From Brevundimonas sp. (GTDB lineage: Bacteria; Pseudomonadota; Alphaproteobacteria; Caulobacterales; Caulobacteraceae): a stretch of DNA of 7,857 bases. This document shows positions 1 through 5,045 of the stretch, piece after piece (positions within the stretch are counted from its first letter, which is position 1; each line of letters begins with the position of its first letter). The stretch lies in contig JAAXIW010000004.1 in the NCBI GenBank assembly GCA_012270135.1, forward strand, positions 1-7,857. Direction: 5' to 3'. The position numbers were made by a program, and so were the translations under genes. The notes beneath the pieces are model-generated. The model saw only the letters and a list, made by a program, of their open reading frames with translations. It was not told the origin of the DNA and searched no databases.

Positions 1-680
1 ACTGCCTGCCGGGTGCGCAGCGGTGCCTGCTGCGCGAGTGTGCGGTTGCGCGGCAGGGGCTGCCGGATTGTGTGGGCCGCATCGCGGTCGGCGTCCGTCC
101 CCACCACCAGCACCCGGCCGCCCTCCAGCGGGCCGCCGTCGCCGACAAGGGTGGCGGCCACCTTGGCGAACCGCTCCGCCGGCCAGCGGCGCCCCATCCA
201 CGCGGCGCCCGGAGCGACCGCCAGGATCGGCCCATCGCCGGCCGGGATCCGGGCCTCAGCCGCCGCCCGCGTGTCATCCGACACGAACAGTTTCGGGGCG
301 GGGACCTCGTCCAGCTGCAGCACCCGCGCCGCCAGTTCGACCGCGTGCACCCCCGGCTCGCCCTCCCCGCGCACCGCCCGCTTCTGCCGCTTCAGCTTTC
401 CGGACAGGGCCGAGCCGCGCATGTCGACCACCAGCCCCCAGTTCGTCGACCTGACCTGGTTCCACAGACCGAACCAGTCCAGCCGGCTCTCCTTCTCCAG
501 CACGATCAGCCGGTCGAGGCGCGGCGTATCGGCGAACAGGGGCGCGCTGGCCGGCGATCCGACCACCGTGAACCGCGCCTGCGGCATGGCCTCGACCAGA
601 TAGGCCAGCACCCCGCACGACAGCACCGCGTCCTGTGCGTCCGCCTCGGCGATGTAGAGGATGGGGAACCGGCCCGTCAT
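1..680 (-). CDS. Glycosyltransferase family 9 (heptosyltransferase-like), C-terminus beyond left edge
   Basis: About 226 residues are visible; the frame stays open to the window edge, so the C-terminal half is missing. The family transfers heptose or related sugars from nucleotide donors to lipopolysaccharide core at the inner face of the cytoplasmic membrane. Seen: an N-terminal Rossmann start (PILYIAEADAQDAVLSCGVL) in which D17 lies where the family has the catalytic Asp of its 'GD' motif, although the preceding Gly is Gln here. A strand-turn VVDMRGS falls near residue 85, and a typical inter-domain/second-domain start, LAVAPGAAWMGRRWPAERF, near 153-171. A donor-domain strand RVLVVGTDADA follows. 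The ATG at 680 puts the first strand close to the N-terminus. An in-frame ATG at 713 would add 11 residues, and neither has a clear Shine-Dalgarno. It is divergent from the ygfZ-like gene. The family is well supported; the exact sugar and acceptor are not. Confidence 0.8.
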   Translation of the reverse strand, partial: MTGRFPILYIAEADAQDAVLSCGVLAYLVEAMPQARFTVVGSPASAPLFADTPRLDRLIVLEKESRLDWFGLWNQVRSTNWGLVVDMRGSALSGKLKRQKRAVRGEGEPGVHAVELAARVLQLDEVPAPKLFVSDDTRAAAEARIPAGDGPILAVAPGAAWMGRRWPAERFAKVAATLVGDGGPLEGGRVLVVGTDADRDAAHTIRQPLPRNRTLAQQAPLRTRQA

Positions 681-764
681 GGTTTGGACCGTATACGGAT
701 TCTCGCTGTCCATCAGCGGCCAACAGATGTGGTCCACAGGGCGACGAACGCCTATCTACCCCCC
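681..764. promoter_or_regulatory. Divergent intergenic region with two small palindromes
   Basis: This 84-bp gap must hold the start signals for the glycosyltransferase (leftward) and the ygfZ-like gene (rightward). It contains a perfect 10-bp palindrome CCGTATACGG at 689-698, an inverted repeat TGTGG-T-CCACA at 728-738, and a GATTC site at 698-702, which is a GANTC sequence of the type methylated by CcrM in Caulobacterales. A TATCTA at 753-758 sits 7-12 bases before the ygfZ start codon, where a -10 element would lie for a leaderless transcript. All regulatory roles are inferred. Confidence 0.35.
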
Positions 765-1562
765 ATGACGACCCGCATCGCCCGCCTCGACAGCCGCGCC
801 CTGATCCGGGTCTCCGGCGCCGACGCCAAACCCTTCCTGCACACCCTCCTGCCCCAGGATGTCGAGACGCTGTCGGACGGCGAACTCCGCTTCGGCGCCC
901 TGCTCTCCCCGCCCGGGCGACTGCTGTTCGACCTTTTCCTGATCGGCGAGGCGGACGGCGTCCTGCTGGACGTCGCCGCCGACCGCCGCGAGGCCCTGCT
1001 GCAGCGCCTGTCGATGTACAGACTTCGCGCCCGGGTCACCGTCGAGGCCGACGACCGCGCCGTTTTCGCAAGCTGGCCCGGAGTCGCCGACGGCTTCATC
1101 GCCGACCCCCGCACACCCGGCCTCGGCGGCCGGCGTTATGGCGGCGAGAGAGAGACGGACGCCACGGAGATCGACGGGCAGGCCCTTCGCCTCGCCGTCG
1201 GCGTCCCCGACCCGGCGCGCGACGCCCCCTCCGACAAAACGTATCCGATCGAGGCCGATTTCGACCTGCTGAACGGCATCGATTTCGCCAAGGGATGTTT
1301 CGTTGGCCAGGAAACCACCTCGCGCATGAAGCGTCGCGGCGCGATCAAGACCCGCATGCTGCCCATCGCCTTCGACGGTCCCCCGCCGCCCTTCGGCTCC
1401 GAAATCCTCAACGGCGACCTCCGCGCCGGCGAGGTGCTCAGCGGCATCGACAACGCCGCCATGGCCCTGCTGCGCCTTGACCGGACCGACGGCGTCCTGA
1501 CCGTCGACGGCCGCCCGGTCACGGTCCGCCGGCCGGACTGGACCGGTCTCCAGAACGAATAA
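765..1562 (+). CDS. ygfZ: YgfZ/GcvT-domain folate-binding protein (CAF17/IBA57-like)
   Basis: A 265-residue protein of the YgfZ/CAF17/IBA57 family, which resembles the GcvT aminomethyltransferase fold, binds folate and supports assembly or repair of certain Fe-S enzymes in the cytoplasm. The diagnostic family motif K-G-C-[FY]-x-G-Q-E is present as KGCFVGQE at residues 176-183, with the conserved cysteine at 178. The N-terminal part (ALIRVSGADAKPFLHTLLPQ) matches the start of the GcvT-like domain, and GIDFAKGC leads into the motif. It is shorter than E. coli YgfZ (about 326 residues), mainly in the middle and C-terminal barrel. The frame stays open far upstream, but the ATG at 765 begins exactly where family similarity begins, so the upstream stretch is an antisense shadow of the glycosyltransferase. 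No Shine-Dalgarno precedes the ATG: the bases before it are a pyrimidine run (CTACCCCCC), consistent with leaderless or very short-leader translation. It ends at a hairpin shared with the convergent lipoprotein gene. Confidence 0.9.
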   Translation: MTTRIARLDSRALIRVSGADAKPFLHTLLPQDVETLSDGELRFGALLSPPGRLLFDLFLIGEADGVLLDVAADRREALLQRLSMYRLRARVTVEADDRAVFASWPGVADGFIADPRTPGLGGRRYGGERETDATEIDGQALRLAVGVPDPARDAPSDKTYPIEADFDLLNGIDFAKGCFVGQETTSRMKRRGAIKTRMLPIAFDGPPPPFGSEILNGDLRAGEVLSGIDNAAMALLRLDRTDGVLTVDGRPVTVRRPDWTGLQNE

Positions 1563-1589
1563 CGCGCCCGGAGCGGGCCCCGGGCGCGT
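1562..1589. terminator. GC hairpin between convergent genes, likely bidirectional terminator
   Basis: A perfect 10-bp inverted repeat (ACGCGCCCGG / CCGGGCGCGT) with an 8-nt loop starts at the last base of the ygfZ-like stop codon and lies 25 bases beyond the lipoprotein stop on the other strand. Tails are only modestly T-rich (CTTCG rightward, TATTCGTTCT leftward), the leftward one being better. Its position between convergent genes supports a terminator role. Confidence 0.6.
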
Positions 1590-1613
1590 CTTCGATCCGG
1601 TGGTCCGGGTCGA

Positions 1614-1841
1614 TTACTCGGCAGGCGTCTCGACGGCGGCGTCGACGTTCTCGGCCGCGTCATTGGTCGCATCGGCGGTGGCGTCGACCGCGGCCTCGGT
1701 GTTGGCGGCGGTGTCCTCGGCGGCGGAGGCGACCGTCTCGCCGGCTTCATCGGCGGTGGCGGCGGCGTTGTCTTCGGTCTGCTGCGAGCAGGCCGCCAGG
1801 GCCAGGGCGGTGGCGGCGACGGCGACAATGGCGATACGCAT
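1614..1841 (-). CDS. Small acidic Ala-rich lipoprotein with hendecad repeats
   Basis: A 75-residue predicted lipoprotein of unknown function. Residues 1-17 form a signal peptide with an Arg at position 2, a hydrophobic stretch, and a lipobox L15-A16-A17-C18, so Cys18 should be lipidated and cleaved by signal peptidase II. The mature 58 residues contain 15 Asp/Glu and no Lys or Arg, are very rich in Ala and Thr, and have no aromatic residue. Hydrophobic or small residues recur at 37, 41, 44, 48, 52, 55, 59, 63, 66 and 70 (spacing 4-3-4), an 11-residue periodicity expected of a long helix with hendecad coiled-coil character. The start is fixed by a strong AAGGAGG seven bases upstream. The gene stands alone, with its own 155-bp upstream gap and a hairpin downstream. 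Serine at +2 does not look like an inner-membrane retention signal, so outer-membrane placement is plausible. It is not recognisably Lpp or entericidin. The lipoprotein call is firm; function is unknown. Confidence 0.8.
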   Translation of the reverse strand: MRIAIVAVAATALALAACSQQTEDNAAATADEAGETVASAAEDTAANTEAAVDATADATNDAAENVDAAVETPAE

Positions 1842-1848
1842 CGTGGTT

Positions 1849-1855
1849 CCTCCTT
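1849..1855 (-). promoter_or_regulatory. Strong Shine-Dalgarno of the lipoprotein gene
   Basis: AAGGAGG on the minus strand, 7 nt before the ATG at 1841. It is the strongest ribosome binding site in the window, together with that at 2708-2713, and suggests abundant translation of the small lipoprotein. Confidence 0.8.
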
Positions 1856-1943
1856 GAATGGAAGGCCCATCATCGCGCTGCGGCGCCGCTTGTCCACCCC
1901 TGACCGGATCGCGAGGCGGTCGCCTGTGGATGATCGCCGGCCT

Positions 1944-1972
1944 TTGACGCCGGCTACAGCGGCCTCCATCCT
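1944..1972 (+). promoter_or_regulatory. Candidate sigma-70 promoter of the cyclase gene
   Basis: TTGACG at 1944-1949 followed, after a 17-bp spacer, by CATCCT at 1967-1972. The -35 is good; the -10 matches at only three positions, as is common in GC-rich alphaproteobacteria. A start near 1978 would give a short leader carrying the GGAG (1987-1990) that sits 6 nt before the cyclase ATG. The -35 overlaps a small GCCGGC inverted repeat (1936-1941 and 1949-1954). The remainder of the 155-bp gap shows nothing else I can name. Confidence 0.3.
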
Positions 1973-1996
1973 CCGCTCCGCGCGCCGGAGACGCCC

Positions 1997-2647
1997 ATGC
2001 CCCTGATCGATCTCAGCCACACCATTGAGGATGGCATGGTCACCTACAAGGGCCTGCCGGCCCCCCTGATCTGCGACCATCTCAGCCGCGAGGCATCGCG
2101 GGCCGCCTACGACGGCGGGACCGAATTCCAGATCGGTCGCATCGAAATGGTCGGCAACACCGGCACCTATCTGGACAGCCCGTTCCACCGCTATGCCGAC
2201 GGCGAGGATCTGAGCGACGTCGGCCTCGACCGCGTCGCCGCCCTGCCGGGGCTCGTCGTCCGTGTGCCGGACGTCCAGGCCGTCGACGCCGACCGGTTCG
2301 CGGGTCTCGACATGCGCGGCAAGGCCGCTCTGGTTCACACTGGCTGGGCCCGCCACTGGCGCACCGACGCCTATTTCGAAAACCATCCCTTCCTGACCGA
2401 AGCCGCTGCGGCCCTCCTCGTCGAGGCCGGCGCCGCGCTGGTCGGCATCGATTCCCACAACATCGATGACACCCGCACCCGGTCGCGACCGGCGCACACC
2501 CTGCTGCTCGGGGCCGGTATCCCGATCTGCGAGCACATGCGCGGGCTTGAGCTTCTACCGGACGACGGCTTCCGCTTCACCGCAGCGCCGCCGAAGGTGA
2601 AGGCGTTCGGCACCTTCCCGGTCAGGGCCTTCGCTGAGACCGGCTGA
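1997..2647 (+). CDS. Cyclase-family (PF04199-type) metal hydrolase with atypical HxGTHxD motif
   Basis: A 216-residue member of the cyclase/KynB/isatin hydrolase superfamily, cytoplasmic, probably hydrolysing an amide or cyclic substrate. It begins with the family opening IDLSHTIEDGMVTYKGLPAP (residues 4-23). The signature normally reads HxGTHxDxPxH. Here it is N54-T-G-T-Y58-L-D60-S-P-F-H64, so two metal-binding histidines are Asn and Tyr while Asp60 and His64 remain. Later conserved positions are kept: GIDSHNIDD (150-158), His167, and Glu179 in PICEH. Length is normal (about 210-260). The ATG is set by GGAG six bases upstream. The next gene on the strand is a short-chain dehydrogenase 72 bp away, which could act in the same minor catabolic step. 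Kynurenine formamidase activity should not be assumed, because no other tryptophan-catabolism gene is nearby and the metal site differs. I believe a subgroup with this NTGTYLDSPFH form exists in bacteria, so it may be functional with altered metal chemistry. Confidence 0.82.
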   Translation: MPLIDLSHTIEDGMVTYKGLPAPLICDHLSREASRAAYDGGTEFQIGRIEMVGNTGTYLDSPFHRYADGEDLSDVGLDRVAALPGLVVRVPDVQAVDADRFAGLDMRGKAALVHTGWARHWRTDAYFENHPFLTEAAAALLVEAGAALVGIDSHNIDDTRTRSRPAHTLLLGAGIPICEHMRGLELLPDDGFRFTAAPPKVKAFGTFPVRAFAETG

Positions 2648-2660
2648 CCGCCGACATCCC

Positions 2661-2700
2661 CGATCCGGCGCCGCTCGTATGCCCTTGCGCGGCTGGATCG
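2661..2700 (+). other. Intergenic stem-loop upstream of the dehydrogenase gene
   Basis: CGATCCGGC (2661-2669) can pair with GCTGGATCG (2692-2700), giving nine base pairs including one G-U, with a 22-nt loop that may pair further. It lies in the 72-bp gap between the cyclase stop and the dehydrogenase start, ending 7 nt before the AGGAGG. No T-tract follows, so it is not a clear terminator; a processing or mRNA-stability element is possible. Confidence 0.3.
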
Positions 2701-2719
2701 CCGCGACAGGAGGCGCAGC

Positions 2720-3457
2720 ATGTCCCAGCCGAAAACCCTGGCCGTCGTCGTCGGCGTCGGCGGCGGCATCGGCGGCGCCCTGGCCAGGCGGATGGCTGAA
2801 CAGGATCGCTACGACGCCGTGCTCGGTGTGGCGCGGCGGCGGCCGGAAGACTGGCCCGACGACGGGGCTTGCCCCTTCGTGGCCGCCGACGTCACCGACG
2901 AGGTCCAGGTCGCAGGGGCCGCCCGGACCATCGACCAGCTGGGCGTCCCCGTCCGCATCGTCGTCGCCACCGGTCTGCTCCATGCCGAGGGGGTGACGCC
3001 CGAGAAGAGCCTTCGCGCGCTGGATCCCGAGGCGCTGATGACGCTGTTCCGCGTCAACGCCGTCGCCCCCGCCCTGATCGCCAAACACCTGCTGCCGCTG
3101 ACGCCGCGCGATCGGATCAGCCTGTTCGCCGCCCTCTCCGCCCGGGTGGGCAGCATCTCCGACAATCGTCTCGGCGGCTGGCACGGCTACCGCGCCTCCA
3201 AGGCGGCGCTGAACATGCTGATCGCCACCCTCGCCATCGAGCATCGCCGCAACCGGCCCATGGGCGTCTGCGTCGCCCTCCATCCGGGCACCGTCGACAC
3301 CCGGCTGAGCGCGCCGTTCGGTCAGGGAGCCTCGGCGGCCCCGAAGCGCCTGACCCCGGACCAGTCCGCCGCAGCCCTGATCGAGGTGATGGACCGGCTC
3401 GGCCCCGAGGACACCGGGCGCTTCTTCGCGTGGGACGGCCAGCCGATCCCATGGTGA
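2720..3457 (+). CDS. Short-chain dehydrogenase/reductase, C-factor (CsgA)-like subgroup
   Basis: A 245-residue classical-size SDR, predicted cytosolic NAD(P)-dependent oxidoreductase. Residues 7-24 form the Rossmann start with G12-x3-G16-x-G18 (GVGGGIGG). R39-R40-R41 after the second strand favour NADP(H). D57 in AADVTD contacts the adenine in this family. The usual NNAG is replaced by ATG (83-85, in VVATGLLH), a form typical of the C-factor/sniffer-like subgroup. N113, Ser140 (or Ser145 in SARVGSIS), Tyr157 and Lys161 (YRASK) make the catalytic tetrad, followed by HPGTVDTRLSAPF. The start is fixed by AGGAGG six bases upstream of the ATG. It lies between the cyclase-family gene and tag on the same strand and may be cotranscribed. 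The subgroup is widespread and its substrates are poorly defined; a signalling role like Myxococcus CsgA is not implied. Confidence 0.88.
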   Translation: MSQPKTLAVVVGVGGGIGGALARRMAEQDRYDAVLGVARRRPEDWPDDGACPFVAADVTDEVQVAGAARTIDQLGVPVRIVVATGLLHAEGVTPEKSLRALDPEALMTLFRVNAVAPALIAKHLLPLTPRDRISLFAALSARVGSISDNRLGGWHGYRASKAALNMLIATLAIEHRRNRPMGVCVALHPGTVDTRLSAPFGQGASAAPKRLTPDQSAAALIEVMDRLGPEDTGRFFAWDGQPIPW

Positions 3458-3495
3458 CGGCTTCCGCCGGCTGACCGACCCGTTACCCTCCCCCC

Positions 3496-4083
3496 ATGTC
3501 CGACTCACTCCACCGCTGCGCCTGGTGCGGGACCGATCCGCTCTACGTCGCCTATCACGACGAGGAATGGGGCGTGCCCGAGCACGACCCCCGCGCCCTG
3601 TGGGAGAAGCTGGTGCTGGACGGCATGCAGGCCGGCCTCGCCTGGATCACCATCCTGAGAAAGCGCGAGGGCATCCGCGACGCCTTCGACGGCTTCGATC
3701 CGGTCAAGGTCGCAGCCTATGGCGAGGCCGACGTCGAACGGCTGCTGGGCGACGCCCGCATCATCCGCTCCCGCGCCAAGATCAACAGCGCCATCAGGGG
3801 CGCCCGCGTCTGGCTCGAGATGCGCGACAGCGGCGAGGACTTCAGCGCATGGCTCTGGTCGTTCGTCGGCGGGGCCCCGATCCAGAACCAATGGCCCTAC
3901 AGCGCCGCCCGCCCGGTGGCGACCCCCGAGTCCGAAGCCATGGCCAGGGCGTTGAAGAAGCGGGGCTTCACCTTCTGCGGCCCGGTGATCGTCTACGCCT
4001 TCATGCAGGCTGTGGGCATGGTCAACGATCACGGCGTCGAGTGCTTCCGTCACCGCCAGGTTCGTGCGATGGCCGACCGGTGA
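3496..4083 (+). CDS. tag: DNA-3-methyladenine glycosylase I
   Basis: A 195-residue monofunctional glycosylase that removes 3-methyladenine from alkylated DNA as the first step of base excision repair. It aligns along its length with E. coli Tag (187 residues). The zinc-snap ligands are present as Cys8, His21, His179 and Cys183 (CAWCGTDPLYVAYHDEEWG near the N-terminus, NDHGVEC near the C-terminus). Base-pocket residues Trp10, Tyr20 and Trp50 (QAGLAW) are kept. The position of E. coli Glu38, which contacts the base, is Asp42 here, a conservative change. DPVKVAAYGEADVERLLGDARIIRSR-type helices and LKKRGFTFCGP complete the HhH-fold match. No Shine-Dalgarno precedes the ATG; the upstream bases are a pyrimidine run TACCCTCCCCCC, like that before the ygfZ gene. 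It lies 38 bp after the dehydrogenase and overlaps rnhB by 4 bp, so the two genome-maintenance genes are likely cotranslated. Confidence 0.95.
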   Translation: MSDSLHRCAWCGTDPLYVAYHDEEWGVPEHDPRALWEKLVLDGMQAGLAWITILRKREGIRDAFDGFDPVKVAAYGEADVERLLGDARIIRSRAKINSAIRGARVWLEMRDSGEDFSAWLWSFVGGAPIQNQWPYSAARPVATPESEAMARALKKRGFTFCGPVIVYAFMQAVGMVNDHGVECFRHRQVRAMADR

Positions 4084-4739
4084 AGACCCCGTCGAAAAAG
4101 CCGATCAAGGGCAAGGCCGCGCGCGCCTTCCCGACGCTGGCGCTGGAATCCGTCCTGATCCAGTCCTGCGGCGGCCTGGTCTGCGGCGTCGACGAGGCGG
4201 GGCGCGGGCCGTGGGCCGGGCCGGTCTCGGCGGGCGCGGTGATCCTCGATCCCGACGACCTGCCCGCCGGCATCAACGATTCCAAGGCCCTGACCCACGC
4301 CCGCCGCGAGGCGCTGGAGATCGAGATCAAGGCCCGCGCCGTGGCCTGGGGCGTCGGCTTCGCCTCGGTGGACGAGATCGAGGAACACAACATCCTGCAC
4401 GCCACCGGCCTGGCCATGTGCCGGGCCATCGAGGCCATGGCGGTGCAGCCCGCGGCGGCGCTGGTCGACGGCAACTATCGCTTCAGACTGCCCTGCGACG
4501 TCCAGACGGTGGTGGGCGGCGACGGCCTGTCCCTGTCGATCGCGGCGGCGTCGATCCTCGCCAAGACGGCGCGCGACCGGCTGATGATCGCACTCGACGC
4601 CCAATACCCCGGCTACGGCTTCGCGGGCCACAAGGGCTACAACGCTCCGGTCCATCAGGAAGCGCTCCGGACCCTCGGCCCGTGCCCGGCCCACCGCCGC
4701 GGCTGGGCCCCGATCCGGGCTCTGCTCGAAGACGCCTAG
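4080..4739 (+). CDS. rnhB: Ribonuclease HII
   Basis: A 219-residue RNase HII, which cuts RNA in RNA-DNA hybrids and 5' of single ribonucleotides misincorporated in DNA. The four catalytic carboxylates are visible: Asp38 and Glu39 in GVDEAGRGPWAGPV, Asp130 in LVDGN, and Asp148 in GGDGLS. Their spacing (130 to 148) equals that in characterised enzymes. DSKAL (67-71), SIAAASILAK (153-162), ARD, and YPGYGFAGHKGY are further family signatures. The start is taken as GTG at 4080, which overlaps the tag stop as GTGA. No other in-frame ATG precedes the catalytic motif, and there is no strong Shine-Dalgarno, consistent with translational coupling to tag. Residues 1-17 are a Lys/Arg-rich, probably flexible extension (KTPSKKPIKGKAARAF) lying before the conserved core. 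The TAG stop interlocks with that of the convergent membrane-protein gene. Confidence 0.96.
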   Translation: MKTPSKKPIKGKAARAFPTLALESVLIQSCGGLVCGVDEAGRGPWAGPVSAGAVILDPDDLPAGINDSKALTHARREALEIEIKARAVAWGVGFASVDEIEEHNILHATGLAMCRAIEAMAVQPAAALVDGNYRFRLPCDVQTVVGGDGLSLSIAAASILAKTARDRLMIALDAQYPGYGFAGHKGYNAPVHQEALRTLGPCPAHRRGWAPIRALLEDA

Positions 4740-4999
4740 ATGTGAAGCGCGCCGCCGAGCATGGCTCCCATCAGTGCGGCGACGATGCCGCCGAGCGCAA
4801 TGGTCAGCCAGGCCGGGATTCCGTCGACCATCTCCGACAGGGTCGGCTCGGTCGCGGGGGCGGCGTCATTGGCCACCCGGTTGTCGAAGCGCGCCGGCGA
4901 AGGCGGCCGCCAGGCCACGGTCTCGAAGGCGTCCGCCGTCCGGCCATAGGCCCGGCGCGCTTCTAGGCGCCGCGAAGGGGTGAGGGTCATCTGTTCCAT
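4736..4999 (-). CDS. Small protein with C-terminal transmembrane helix, unknown function
   Basis: An 87-residue protein (if started at ATG 4999) that I do not recognise. Residues 1-60 are hydrophilic; the first 20 carry several Arg (SRRLEARRAYGR), followed by a Pro/Ala-rich linker. Residues about 61-85 (IPAWLTIALGGIVAALMGAM then LGGAL) form one hydrophobic helix with many small residues (G70, G71, A74, A75, G78, G82, G83), suited to helix packing. It ends just two residues later (H86-I87). This is a tail-anchored arrangement with the basic N-terminus in the cytoplasm. Other possible starts are GTG 5008 (90 residues, with GGAG about 11 bases upstream) and ATG 4990. It follows the methyltransferase gene by 46 bp on the same strand and may be cotranscribed. 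Coding is supported by GC-rich third positions, an open frame and a sensible membrane segment; no catalytic motif is visible. Confidence 0.6.
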   Translation of the reverse strand: MEQMTLTPSRRLEARRAYGRTADAFETVAWRPPSPARFDNRVANDAAPATEPTLSEMVDGIPAWLTIALGGIVAALMGAMLGGALHI

Positions 5000-5045
5000 G
5001 GCCGACACAACGGCCCCGACTCCGACCCGTTCCGTATGCCCGCGC

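Noticed and set aside
72..764. N-terminal extension of the ygfZ frame
   Set aside because: The frame is open by GC bias only. The segment lies opposite the glycosyltransferase and has no family similarity, which begins at the ATG at 765.
1614..1857. Mobile element or CRISPR-like repeat suggested by the GCGGC-rich triplet pattern of the lipoprotein gene
   Set aside because: The repetition comes from Ala, Asp and Thr codons of a coding sequence. There are no spacers or fixed-length direct repeats at DNA level.
1889..1933. DnaA-box-like sequences (TTGTCCACC near 1890; complement of 1925-1933 is TCATCCACA)
   Set aside because: There is one near match and one weak match to TTATCCACA, with no AT-rich region and no origin-type neighbours. 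This is within chance for the length searched.
1136..2536. Long minus-strand frame across ygfZ, the lipoprotein and the cyclase gene
   Set aside because: It crosses three genes with better evidence, contains long Pro/Arg-rich stretches, and shows no domain.
2555..3508. Long minus-strand frame opposite the dehydrogenase
   Set aside because: It is antisense to an SDR with all catalytic residues, and its composition is typical of a shadow frame.
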